From positions 2,694,747 to 2,758,746 of the forward strand of contig OZ007510.1 of NCBI GenBank assembly GCA_963931865.1: DNA of 64,000 nucleotides, in the 5' to 3' direction. Source of the DNA: Axinella damicornis (Eukaryota > Porifera > Demospongiae > Axinellida > Axinellidae). Position 1 is the stretch's first letter. Every line of letters begins with the position of its first letter. The translations under genes were made by a program, and so were the position numbers. The notes beneath the pieces are model-generated. The model was not told the origin of the DNA and did not search any database. It saw only the letters and a list, made by a program, of their open reading frames with translations. This document shows positions 12,495 to 59,769 of the stretch, one piece after another.

Positions 12495-14066
12495 AATTAT
12501 ACCAACTTCGAATTACTGCACATTCCCTGGGAGAACCAATATCAAAGAACTCTATAGTTAACGTTTCTGTTATGTATTTGCAATTGACTTACGGTTATGA
12601 GGTTGTGTACCCACTAGGAGAAGGAAGTCAGTGTTGGGTGCACCAGGCCCACCAATATGTGTACATGGACCAGTGATTGTACTGCAAACCTCCATTCGTT
12701 GTACAAAGTTGCTTGGCACATCAAATATACCGCAAGTAACATGATTGCATCTTCTAATGTTAACTAAACTGTGTTGTTCACAAGAGGCTGGAATTGTCAA
12801 GTTTTGCTGTATAGGCCTAACAGAAAGTGTGCTGCTCATCAATTCAATTGCTTTCATGAAGGGTCCATTGGGATTGGATAGTTCTTCCCGGAGTTCCTCA
12901 TCCAATGGCTCCACATAGTGGGGAGTGATGCGAATCTTTGAGAATAAGTTACTGCTGCTTTCGTCACTGTCAACACTACGGCCAACTCTTGATGTAATAA
13001 AAGGTAACTCCTTAACTGCAACCTGGGGAATCAAACAATATTTCAGGTCCTGACTTCATACACTGACTGGCTCGTAATACAGAGCACGAAACACCATATT
13101 ATGCAGTCAATATGTTCATGTCATCAGGTTATGGGCTCCTGATGTCATCAATGGTTGAATGTCCTGTATGCATGTGTTGCCACATGCACCATGAAAATGT
13201 ATGCACTGGTCAATTATAATCAGGACAGATAAACAAATTTTGTACAGCGGAGGTACTATATATAGTGTATGGACTCTGAGTGGAAAAATATGTCCTACTA
13301 TAGTCAGTATGCATGATAGGGACCATAATGACGTATCCATTCAAGTATGTCAGCTGCCACCAGGAGGTGTCCATACAGCTACAGTAGCAGTGCTCATTCT
13401 ATACACATGTACAAATTGAACCTCAGATCATCCAGCATCCATGCAGTGTTGCTATGCACTATACACAGGATGCATGAGAAGACTTTCAAAGCTACCACCA
13501 CTACCACTATACCACTGCCATGGCACCACCACCACAACCATGGCACCACCACCACAACCACGAATACGTGCAACTGCATTTCCTCATGTCACTTGGTGAT
13601 ATTATGAAAGTTGGCAAAGTGTAGCTTTAGTAGTACATGGGGAATCACTTTCAGCTCCAAAAAGGCCAGTTTTTTCAGCACAGTCATTGCCACATCCAAA
13701 TTACACAGAAAACAGTACACATTCATAGTATGTGTAACCAAAATTGTGGGATGGTGCATGAAGTGTGTCTGAGAAATGCAACTCTGATTTGCTGCTATCA
13801 ATTATGAGTACTGGATGATTAGTTCAGCACACACTTTAGAGTTCAACCTGCACGCCTGCTGCCTCAAACCCGCGATTCCTACTCGCAAACGTATAAACAC
13901 AATCTCTTTGCAAATGAGCTCAAATTTGCCTACTATACACATTTAATACCTTATCATGTATACATTCATGCCCCACTGAAGTCCCTTCAGCGATGTGCAA
14001 ATACTCCAGTACACCGCTCAGCAGCGCAATCCGTAACACTACCACTGCTCTTCTTGAGATCGCCAT
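7891..14066 (-). CDS. Leishmanolysin-like (peptidase M8) membrane zinc metalloprotease, 13 exons, 583 aa
   Basis: Predicted extracellular, membrane-anchored zinc endopeptidase. Minus-strand exons, all in phase: 14066-13950, 13022-12593, 12278-12187, 12108-12002, 11892-11805, 11383-11298, 10647-10591, 10504-10389, 10165-10062, 9385-9292, 9136-8981, 8346-8170 and 8018-7891 (1752 nt including the stop). Residues 1 to about 28 form a signal peptide, followed by GHECIHDK, the M8 family start motif. The zinc site HELSH is at 234-238 with LGFS after it, and the third ligand is in NSHWEARVL (His309), as in leishmanolysin. Further family blocks are AGYINFC, EDSGWYQVNYT, WGRGLGC and the cysteine-rich C-terminal part. 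A hydrophobic segment at about 556-578 is followed by RYYRR and TGA, giving a type I topology. Several N-glycosylation sequons (NLT, NVT, NST, NFT, NYT, NET) fit secretion. Intron 6 holds a foldback transposon. Exon 13 overlaps a strong donor, so a longer cytoplasmic tail is possible (see 7327-7725). Confidence 0.92.
10700..11225. mobile_element. Foldback (long inverted repeat) element in metalloprotease intron 6
   Basis: The outer arms (about 10700-10805 and 11150-11225) are inverted, imperfect copies sharing TCATCATCAGGG and CTCTGAT..AACTT. The inner part (about 10860-11090) is also self-complementary (GGTCAA.., GGGAGTTCCAGT, TTGAAGTGCTCCTCT and their complements). The whole unit can therefore form one long hairpin of about 0.5 kb. 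No coding capacity is seen. It lies between the exons encoding the second half of the metal site, so it must be spliced out. Confidence 0.65.
12459..12494. repeat. (CA)n microsatellite in metalloprotease intron 2
   Basis: Uninterrupted CA repeat of about 18 units. No effect on the flanking exons is apparent. Confidence 0.95.
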
Positions 14067-14608
14067 TCCTGCCGCTTGATAATCCATTAATCTTCTACGT
14101 TTCCAGCTGTGAATATATTTAAACTTTGCGGATGTTGTGTCCTTGAAGTACGAGCAAGTGAAACGTTTTCACGTCACACTACAGCACTTATGACGACCAG
14201 GTATACATAAACTTACAACAGAATATCGGCGCGGGTACACGATCATAGGCATGCAAATTGAGTTATGGGATTGGCTGGGTGTGTCACACTTATCTTGTTC
14301 ACCCCATTTCTGATTCAAAATGCTAGCTAGTGAGGTTCAAAGCAGCTTACAAGAGCCAAAATCATGTACATAGTACTCGGTAGAGTTTTGCCCATGCAAC
14401 AGACTGCTCGTAACTGTTGTCGTCCCATTTCCACAACTGTATATAGCTAGCTACAGATGTTATCAATAACGGTCAATAGCTGCCAACGATTTCACCTCTT
14501 GAAGTCATAATCAATTGCTAGCATGTGATTCAACTACGTAGTTTGATTGCACAGGGAAGACATCGGATATTGGTCTGTTACTGTAACGTGATGAAAATGT
14601 AGCTAACC

Positions 14609-14697
14609 GTAGCCTCGTTCCCAGGCTCCTCCCCAGCTTTTTGTTGCATACTGTATATATATGCGACAAAGCTGGGGAGGAGCCTGGGAACGAGGCT
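14609..14697. mobile_element. hAT-like palindromic mini-element, 89 bp
   Basis: Almost perfect hairpin with ends TAGCCTCGTTCCCAGG and CCTGGGAACGAGGCT, and arms containing CTCCTCCCCAGCTTTTTGT. Flanked by the exact 8-base direct repeat AGCTAACC (14601-14608 and 14698-14705). The arm sequence is shared with copies at 19254 and 25197, defining a subfamily. Confidence 0.85.
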
Positions 14698-15119
14698 AGC
14701 TAACCTTACATGTACCTTTATGCAAGTTGTCAACTCTATTATTATACATAGCTAGCTACTGGCATGCAGTTTCCGGGTGTTTCCCACAGCATGTATATGT
14801 TTCAACATCTTGGTGAGATTCCAACTGGAGATAGCTAACATTTTCAGTATGTACTTGTAGCTACCACTGGTAACTACACAACTTAGCTACTGTTACCATT
14901 ACACCCAAATAAGTTGATTTGGACCCATAGCTAATGAGATCTCTCAGCCTCAGGTCTCAGTTTGTGAATGTCAACTGCATTATAATATTATATAGCTGTA
15001 TCTGCAGCTAGTTCCCGGCCTAACACTATTTCTGCATGTGTGGAATGATCTGGGAACTTTTAACTATACCTAATATTAGCTCTATAGCGCACATATTTAA
15101 CTTAATTTGTCTGCTCTCA

Positions 15120-15290
15120 CTTGGGTGGCTGGTGGCCGAGTGGTTAAAGCATTCGACCGCCAATGAAAGGTTACTGGCTCAAATCCCACCATGCCAGATA
15201 AGTGGTTTTTCTTTCTCTCCTAGGAGTCTACTCATGCAGCTCTAGCTACCTTTACAAATGAGTAGCTAGGCGTCTTCTTTCAAGTGTTTT
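15120..15290 (+). repeat. tRNA-derived SINE-like repeat (Ser/Leu-type promoter boxes)
   Basis: Contains an A-box-like TGGCCGAGTGGTTAA (about 15130) and a B-box-like GGCTCAAATCC about 45 bases later, the arrangement of a class II (Ser/Leu) tRNA gene. The acceptor and T stems do not pair well and no intact cloverleaf forms, so it is not a functional tRNA gene. The sequence continues past the tRNA-like head, as in SINEs. The 3' end is not defined. Confidence 0.45.
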
Positions 15291-15929
15291 CACCAAATAG
15301 TTTACACTGAAATAGTATACACTGCATCTTTCGGAGGGACGTAGCTAGATGTCTAAAGCCGTCGGTCCTGGGGTACCGGTTAGTAATAGCATTCAGTTGC
15401 TAGTTCTGGTTACCTTGTTAGCTACTCAACGTATATGGTGGTTTCTTGTATATAGAGAAAAAGAATTTTAACAGGAGTCCACAAATATGAGAAGAGGTAG
15501 CTAACAGTGGAGCGATGCCTCTAGCTAGTAGCTAGTCTTCGGCATGTTGCAATCCCAGAAATGTTGCTGTGGAGGGTTCGGATGTCTGTGCACACAGTTC
15601 ATCGCAGACTGACACTTCTACCAGTACAGTCCAGTAATAGAAACTGCATGGTACTGTTATTTTGCTGTTTACGTACATAGCTTAGCTACAAGGTTGTTTT
15701 TTCACTGAACAAAGCAACACAGCATGTCAACCAAATAGCAAGTTCCCTCATAAGTAACAACCTATTTTGGACCGAATTTATACATACCCCATATCTAAAT
15801 ATAATTATGTAGGTGGAGCTTCCTGTCATATGATGCACCACATGTATGTATCATTGGGATCGAGCGGGAGTGGGACACTGCGACAACTGTGAACATTGGT
15901 CTGATCGCGTCTTAGAGTAATCTGGCGAT

Positions 15930-17891
15930 ATGGCGTCGCAGAGGCCGGTGATCGTAGTCGGCGCTGGGCTGAGTGGTCTGTGCGCTGCACACTTGTTACA
16001 CGCACATAACGTTCCCGTCCGAGTGCTCGAGGCGAAGGATCGTGTTGGAGGACGGACGTTTACGGACACTGCATACTCCGTGGACCTCGGTGGGGCGTAT
16101 CTGGGTCGCACAAAGAAGCGCTGCGTTTATCTCGCAAAGCAGCTTGATGTGAAAACTTATCCGGTCTACAGTGAAGGAAAAGGGGTTTACCTGCTGAATG
16201 GAAACCTTCATCATGTTGAAAACATCGAAAAGGCATTCCCTTCTCCAAGCTGGAACGGTTTTCTGCGTGCAATGGATGAAATTGATGATCTAGGCAAATC
16301 GATCCCATTGGAGCAACCTTGGAGTGCGGATCAATCCACTGAATGGGACAAAACCACGATGGAGGAGTGGATAGCTAAAACTACTGATGACAGAAATGTA
16401 GGGTCTTTTTTGCGAGCGATGGTGCGAACAATATTTGGTACTGAGCCACACGAAATGTCCCTACTGTTTTTCCTATGGTATGCACGAGCCGGGAAGGGAA
16501 TATGGGAGCTCTGTACGGGTGCTCAGACCCACATGTTCCACGGAGGTGCACAGCAGTTGAGCCAGAAAATTGCAAACCAGTTGGGAATGGATGAACAAGT
16601 TCTTGTTTCTCACCCAGTAAGGAAAGTTGATCAGTCTGATCGTGACGTTTGCGTCACTTCCGCACTGGGCGAAGAGTTTAAGGGATCCCATTGCATTGTA
16701 GCCGTCCCTCCAGGTGTGCGTAACAATATCATGTTCTCTCCCCGATTGAATGGTGTCTATCACCAGCTTCCCCAGAGAGTGCCAATGGGTGCTTATGTGA
16801 AAACGTTCATGTTTTATAAAGACGCATGGTGGCGAAAGAAAGGATTCAATGGTGTGGCCTTCACAACTGATTCAGATGCAATTGTGGGACAAACGTATGA
16901 TGCTACCGCTCCTAGTGGTGATAACCCTTCCATAATGGGGTTCATTCTGAGCAACAGAGCTCGGGAACTGCACCAATTCACAACCGATGAACGAAAACAG
17001 ATGATATCTGAACATTACAGGCAGATGTTTGGCTGTGAGGAAGCTCTTTATCCTGTTCACTACATGGAAAAGGACTGGCTAGCAGAAGAGCTTATAGGTG
17101 AGCAAAGCTCTAGCTGTTCATGCTGGATGAGACATACTTTGTTGTAATAGGCAGACTCGAACTCCCTAGCTCCTCCTAGGATTCGCCTAGTCAAGTATTT
17201 CAAGTGGTTGATCAAAGGGCAAAGCTAGGGCACATTCACTTTTGGGGTGCATTAGATGCCCAGAAGGCACAGCACCCTACGGTACAGGAACATTGATCCC
17301 ATTCCTAGGCCTTCGCTACCTCGTGTTTGATCGCTTGGGATAGAGCGATTTGGAAAAGACTGGGTTGGGCTTATTGTGGCCAGACATTGCTCTGTCAACC
17401 TGACATCACCAGATCTCCTAGCTACCACAAGCAATTAACCCGGAAGTCATCGACCCTTTGGCAAACGTCTCCTTATCAAACATGGTAGATCAAAACATCA
17501 TCAATAAAACTCCCTGCTTGTTGCAAGTTGGCCTTCATGCCAAAGACGTTTGCTGTCAGTCTCTCATAAGCTCATATAAGGCGTAGAGACTTTTCTGCAT
17601 GCTAATAAGGGTTAACAATACCCGAGTAGTGCATGTATGTGACCTTTCCTGTCCCTAACAACAGGTGGAGTGGTGGGCATAACTCCACCAGGAGTCCTGG
17701 TGCCGTACGGCAAAGCTCTCTGCAACCCGGTGGGAAGACTCCATTTTGCAGGAGCAGAGACAGCTTCGGAATGGGTGGGATACCTGGACGGGGCTATTCA
17801 GTCTGGTTGGAGAGCTGCTAAGGCCATCCTTAGAGAGATGAGAATTGATGTCGATGATCCAGAAGACAAACTTGACCGTGTATCTTTGTAA
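15930..17891 (+). CDS. Flavin-containing amine oxidase, soluble and probably non-covalent FAD, 464 aa
   Basis: Oxidises primary or secondary amines with FAD; the substrate cannot be told from sequence. Two exons, 15930-17097 and 17665-17891 (TAA), join in phase 1 within a glycine pair. The N-terminal Rossmann dinucleotide motif VVGAGLSGLCAAHLL, followed by LEAKDRVGGRT (residues about 8-45), is the GMC/MAO-type FAD site. VPMGAYVKTFMFYK (about 284-297) carries the conserved MAO lysine near the flavin N5. The C-terminal block PPGVLVPYGKAL..FAGAETASEWVGYLDGAIQSG matches MAO. Two departures are clear. Where animal MAO-A/B has SGGC, with the cysteine bound covalently to FAD, this protein reads GGVV. 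It also stops soon after the FAD domain, without the C-terminal mitochondrial membrane anchor. It is therefore closer in design to shorter soluble amine oxidases. The start ATG is the first in frame and directly precedes the FAD motif. Confidence 0.93.
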
Positions 17892-18612
17892 GGTACTGCA
17901 TTCTATTTTAGTATTGATTTTGTGAAGTAATACATGCACCATGCATGCATGCAGAATAATCTTGTTTATTTTTTGCTGTACAATCATGTTTACTCTCTAC
18001 ATGTAGGAATATACCGTTGGTTGCAATTATAATTTATGCAGACAACCCTTCGATGTATATATATGGGCCCTGTGAGAGTTGTAATGTGACCATGCAGCTT
18101 ATAATTAACACGTGTCTATAGGTGCACTGACGTACTATCTCCAGTCATGATCACATAAAGCTGTTGCCACTATAGCTGGCTTGGTGCCGATCTGACGCTG
18201 CAGAACATTCAGTACACCACTTGGTATGATATGCCCGGCATAATTATTATGGGTTATCAATTGTTTACCTATTATTAATTTTGCGGTTTGGTGAATGAAA
18301 ACGCTGCAGCCTGATTGTCTATCAATTTAATTTTATGTTGCTCGAGATAGCCCGACCAGCCCAAACCTTTGCAGGTGCAAAATTGCCTCTAGTTGTCGTT
18401 CTTATTCGCATCTTTTTATGCAGGTAATATAATACTATGCATGACATGGTACATGCATGCCACATCAGATATAATTGTTGGTAAATTTGACAAATAAACC
18501 AAGACAGTTAAACCACCCAGTCATAAAAATTGCAAAATAAATAGTGCACAAGTTCATACTGTACACACAGTTCATGAAAAGGACTAATGTATACAGTACC
18601 AGTGGCCCCAGT
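17892..18612. other. Convergent 3' region between the amine oxidase and KAT5
   Basis: Both genes end into this 0.72 kb interval. Plus-strand AATAAA words (about 18492 and 18537) lie near the KAT5 end. Minus-strand ATTAAA (18331-18326) and AATAAA (17970-17965) lie towards the amine oxidase end. If the distal signals are used, the two 3' UTRs overlap as sense-antisense. No coding exon is seen. Confidence 0.4.
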
Positions 18613-23222
<4,610 letters not shown>

Positions 23223-23286
23223 TTTGTTTGGAGTATGTCACCGCGGCAATACAACGTTACGTCATCAAGATTCAAGGCCACATGTC
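23223..23286. promoter_or_regulatory. Shared bidirectional promoter of KAT5 (minus) and PNO1 (plus)
   Basis: Only 64 bases separate the two start codons, which point away from each other. The interval contains the CRE/ATF-like TTACGTCA (23257-23264) and a CCGCGG word; no TATA box is seen. Both genes are recognised with high confidence, so a shared core promoter with very short 5' UTRs or overlapping transcripts is hard to avoid, although transcript starts are not visible. Confidence 0.7.
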
Positions 23287-55994
<32,708 letters not shown>

Positions 55995-56441
55995 TTATGA
56001 TACTTGTCATCGATCATTTCAATATGCATTCCTTGGAATGCTCGTCACATGAATTTGTGCTATTGAAGTGACCTGATGATAATTCAGCATATTAGCATAA
56101 GAATGTAAACTTGATGTCAATCATGTCATGAGTTTGCTGTCATACATCAGATGAAATATTTACAGACCCGTATAGTACAAGTCATTCAGTGTAGTCACAA
56201 ATAACGTATACTAAAGAGTACATATGAGAAAGTGCTTGGCACTGTGATGATAGATGATCGATGACCAGTACAAAGACAAAAACATTCAACACAGTTACAC
56301 AACACCACTGCCATACATACACCAAGATACTGAATGGCAGACGAGAGTTCACATGGACTGTGATTCATTTGGAGGCTACATGACACGAGGTGCTTCTTGC
56401 TGAATGTCCGGTTTGTCATGCAGATCGAGTAATAATTTAGA

Positions 56442-57254
56442 CTATGCCCTCAGAGGCCAAGACCATCGCGAGACCTGATCCTCGGGTGTGTTCTCGATAC
56501 TTTCTAGAGGCATAATAGGAATAATAGGAGTTGTACATGTATAGGAGCTGCTGACCGGGAGACTGATCTTTCGGCTACCCAATGTAAATCCCTGCAATGG
56601 ATTACACAGGACACGTGTAGATTTGACTTTGTGCTTTGACTTCACCGCTTTCGCCAGCTTGAATTTCGGAGATGGCGGCGTGATGATGCTGGAAGGAATC
56701 AAAGGACGGGCAAGAACGTCTGGAGATTCGCCCTCGTCATTTTCGTCGTTGTCGCTATACACGTGGCTCAGAGGAGGTATCATTTCTGCAAAGATTGAGT
56801 CGAGTGGTGCAGAGTCGCACTCCATGTCGGATAATAGTTCGTCCCCTATAGTCGGCATTCGTCTGGATTCTTGTTTTAACATACGGTACCATTCGTCGCT
56901 CACTGAATGAGCGGCGAACTTCAACGTGTACGAACACCGTCCTCGGCAACCTCTGGAGATCAGTTCGATTGTACTTTCTTGTCCCTTTCTAACGCAACAA
57001 CTCCTAAGCCAAAGTAGTCCTTTCGGTTCGTCTGGCTTTTTGAACCAAACGATGAATGATTCTGAGGAATTGGTGTAAAGCGTCAGCTGACACAATGTCA
57101 CTTTTCTCTTCGGAGAACCCTTTGAGCTAAGTGATCCTCCGCAGAACGTGCAGCTAGGGTAGGTGATAGACGTCTGTGTGCTTTTCACCGCTGTGCTCAT
57201 ATGAATGGAAGAGAAGACGTTCTGTCGTAGCTCTTCAGCTCCTGGTTTCCCCAT
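56442..57254 (-). CDS. PH-domain-like protein of unknown function, single exon, 270 aa
   Basis: Not recognised as a named gene. Residues about 40-130 read like a pleckstrin-homology fold: strands around LCQLTLYTN, SESFIVWFKK and GLLWLRSCCVRKGQ, then ISRGCRGRCSYTLKFAAHSV and a closing helix SDEWYRMLKQE with the conserved tryptophan. This would bind phosphoinositides or proteins at membranes. The remaining half is Ser/Pro-rich and probably disordered, with an acidic stretch (SDNDENDEGE) and basic patches (KSKHKVKSTR). The start is the ATG at 57254. A TGA lies a short way upstream in the same frame, while another frame upstream (57412 to about 57280, ..EWFPDYVSEDMLDALLPKRK..) also looks protein-like, so a frameshift or an unseen 5' exon is possible. 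It is convergent with PNO1; the stop codons are about 450 bases apart. Confidence 0.65.
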   Translation of the reverse strand: MGKPGAEELRQNVFSSIHMSTAVKSTQTSITYPSCTFCGGSLSSKGSPKRKVTLCQLTLYTNSSESFIVWFKKPDEPKGLLWLRSCCVRKGQESTIELISRGCRGRCSYTLKFAAHSVSDEWYRMLKQESRRMPTIGDELLSDMECDSAPLDSIFAEMIPPLSHVYSDNDENDEGESPDVLARPLIPSSIITPPSPKFKLAKAVKSKHKVKSTRVLCNPLQGFTLGSRKISLPVSSSYTCTTPIIPIMPLESIENTPEDQVSRWSWPLRA

Positions 57255-58932
57255 CTTGTTTGCAATTGATTCGCACAACTTTCAGACTGAACTGCAGCAA
57301 TTGAGAACCGCAGGTTATTATACCGCAGTAAGTCTTCCGGTTTCCTTTTAGGGAGGAGCGCGTCGAGCATGTCTTCGGAAACGTAATCAGGAAACCATTC
57401 AGCATATTGCACACTATGAGGAATTTATACAGTAGACTGGTTATCCTGTGTAAGTTCACACTGAATCGTTTAATTATAATGCAGGTTCTATAGTTTATGT
57501 GGGTAGATCTTTTCATCACATAATTACGAAGCGTGTGAAGCTGTGAGTGGCTAGTTTGTGTAAGTGAAAAAAGTATTGTTTTTGATAATGCCAAAAATGT
57601 ATATAATTGAGTGCGTGTGCAATATCCAGCCACTGCAGGTAGTAAAAATGAAGGACAGTTAGAGCTCGATCAGCAGAAACGATCTGTGTGCCACCTCGAG
57701 CTCATGGATAGTTAAGTCTCAATTAGCTAACCATCTCATGCATAGTCCAGAATGGCGCCGGCTATGCTGTAGTAATTCAGACACATCATAACTATATCAC
57801 CCCAGTCTTCATGCACCAGAAACTCTGTTAATTGGCTTTGAGGTTTAACGTATGGATGGACAGTTCTTGTACACTTCAGCTGTTCTGCATATCGTAAGGT
57901 ATCTTACTGTCTATAGAACATAATTATGCATGTAGGGCTGCTAAAATAGTAGCTGCAAGTCTTTCTGATCACTTATCTACAGCAAATTACAGCTTGCAGC
58001 AATCAATGAGTTAATGTTTTATTTTCTGCATTCAGCATGTATGTAAATGATTATTTTCTGTGTTGATGATGTCACAGCATACTAATACTATACCCGCTAT
58101 TCAATAACAGGTGTTGTCAGTCTCACGCTGACCCTTCCCTGCATCACGAAGTCATGCACATGTTGGGTATCATGTCTGATTAGTGTATTCATTGATGGCA
58201 GCCTTTCCGTATTCTAGTTTTCCATCACTTCTCGTTGTTGGCATACTATACTGTAGCTATACTGGTCTACCTGCATACAACAATAATACATCCTGAACTT
58301 GTAGACTCATGCATGGTAGATCTAAGTTACTATAGCCTCGTTCCCAGGCGCTCGGTATAATTGGCCAATTACCAAGCACCTGGGAATGAGGCTATAGTTA
58401 CTACTGCCAGATTGGTCTGATTGAATATTCGTCTCCTTCAGCAGAAGACAGCAAAACTGTGCAGTACTTGTGCATCTTCAGTGACCACTGTCCTGAGTTT
58501 GTGACCCCTGTCCTTTATCACTCTTGTGCATCTTCAGTGACCACTGTCCTGAGTTTGTGACCCCTGTCCTTTATCACTGAGTTTGTGATGCCCAACTGCT
58601 GTAACGTGGTAGAGAAACTGCATGATGAAATCCCACCCAATCATTAAATGCCTGATCAAATCAGCTAAGCTATAGCTAGTCATTTGTACTCCAACGTGCA
58701 CACCTGTTGAGGCTGTAGCTACGCAGCGCATGCAGCTAGACATCTTTCTCCTCCCTTTGTAGTGATTTCTATCTCGTTTTCAATTAAGGTGGTTTAACTT
58801 CACAGCAATATGTTTTAAGCCCTCTAAGAGTGGTTTTGAGACAGTTTCAGTAGCTAGCTGCGGTGTCACAGACAGATTCTTGGCTAGTAGTTGTCAAAGC
58901 TGAAAATGATCCGTTGTACAGTTGTTGCTAGC
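57255..58932. other. Intergenic region upstream of the PH-like gene
   Basis: Apart from the possible 5' coding sequence of the PH-like gene (57280-57412), it contains one hAT-like mini-element (58333-58395) and a 57-base tandem duplication (units from about 58467 and 58524, TGTGCATCTTCAGTGACCAC..). No gene was recognised. Confidence 0.5.
58333..58395. mobile_element. hAT-like palindromic mini-element, 63 bp
   Basis: Ends TAGCCTCGTTCCCAGG and CCTGGGAATGAGGCTA. Core arms GCTCGGTATAATTGG and CCAATTACCAAGC pair and are unique to this copy. Exact 8-base flanking repeat AGTTACTA (58325-58332 and 58396-58403). Confidence 0.85.
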
Positions 58933-58995
58933 ATGGCGGCAGTGCAGTTCCAAGCCTCTACCGTTGCATGTTGTGGGAAGCCACTGAATAATGTG
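58933..58995 (+). CDS. Candidate first coding exon of an unidentified plus-strand gene
   Basis: ATGGCGGCAGTGCAG opens 21 codons (MAAVQFQASTVACCGKPLNN..) ending at GTG followed by GTAAAT, a plausible donor. The ATGGCGGC context is the same as in the KAT5 first exon. No downstream exon could be joined with confidence; the death-domain-like exon at 63316 begins in a compatible phase but lies 4.3 kb away. Confidence 0.25.
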
Positions 58996-59015
58996 GTAAA
59001 TACATGTATATAAAT

Positions 59016-59266
59016 ACCTAGCACTTTGCACGCGGCGGGCCACTAAAGTGGCCCGCCGCGATTTTGAATGGTTAGCTTTTAAATACCTGTATGCGTTAGA
59101 GACGGTTAGTATGGCGATTTGGTGTAGTCGGTAGTGCGCTTGCGTGTTAATGCGGACATCGGTGGTTCGAATCCAGAAAGCGGAACTCTTTTTTTTTTAT
59201 CTTTCATGTTTGTTTTTCTAACTCATTAATTATTCATAAGTGCATACCCCGCGTGCAAAGAGCTAG
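59016..59266. mobile_element. Short repeat with pol-III-like promoter boxes, GC hairpin and T9 terminator
   Basis: CTTTGCACGCGG near the left end and CCGCGTGCAAAG near the right form inverted ends. Inside are a perfect hairpin GCGGCGGGCCACT/AGTGGCCCGCCGC (59029-59060), an A-box-like TGGTGTAGTCGGT (about 59121), a B box GGTTCGAATCC (about 59164) and a T9 run (59189-59197) that could end RNA polymerase III transcription. The tRNA-like part does not fold into a cloverleaf. A SINE or SINE-MITE composite is the likeliest reading. Confidence 0.5.
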
Positions 59267-59769
59267 AGCTCCTTCTTAATAGCATGCAACCTTTCACGGT
59301 CAGACCACGCCCAATCAGTTCACAACATGGCTAAAATGATGAGATTATTGCAAGCTTGAATAGTCCAAACAATTGTTCGGCCACATGCATGTTGCGTATG
59401 GAAGTCCTGTCAGTTTGGAGGTAAAATGCACACTAATGAGGATATGTGCAACAGTGCGCGTGCAGGATTTGTGAATGTTCAGTACGCCAACTCTTAGTTG
59501 AGCAGCAAAGAATAGGTAATGACCCAATTAATATCCTTCCTGGACCAGTACTATCAGGAGTTCTATAGGCCGAATTGACACATTTGGCTATGACATTTGC
59601 TGATTAATGTTGAAGGTTAGCGAGATAACTGCTGCAAGTCCACAAAAGCCACTGATCATGACCAGAAGACCCTGACAGTACGTGTCCTCTGGGGATCGAA
59701 TCCTCACAAAACACTCTTCCAACCTCCTTGCCTGGTTCAAGGAGCTGAAGTCAGCTATCTCATAACCTG

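Larger units (their letters stand above)
14067..15929. other. Divergent intergenic region between the metalloprotease and the amine oxidase
   Basis: About 1.86 kb separates two start codons facing away from each other. It holds one hAT-like mini-element (14609-14697) and one tRNA-derived SINE-like repeat (about 15120-15290), and is otherwise AT-rich with scattered TAGCTAGC words. No coding exon was recognised. Confidence 0.5.

Noticed and set aside
15120..15200. Functional serine/leucine tRNA gene
   Set aside because: Box sequences are right, but stems are mispaired; SINE-like.
59106..59200. Functional tRNA gene
   Set aside because: A and B boxes are present, but neither the acceptor nor the T stem pairs and no proper anticodon arm forms; treated as part of a repeat.
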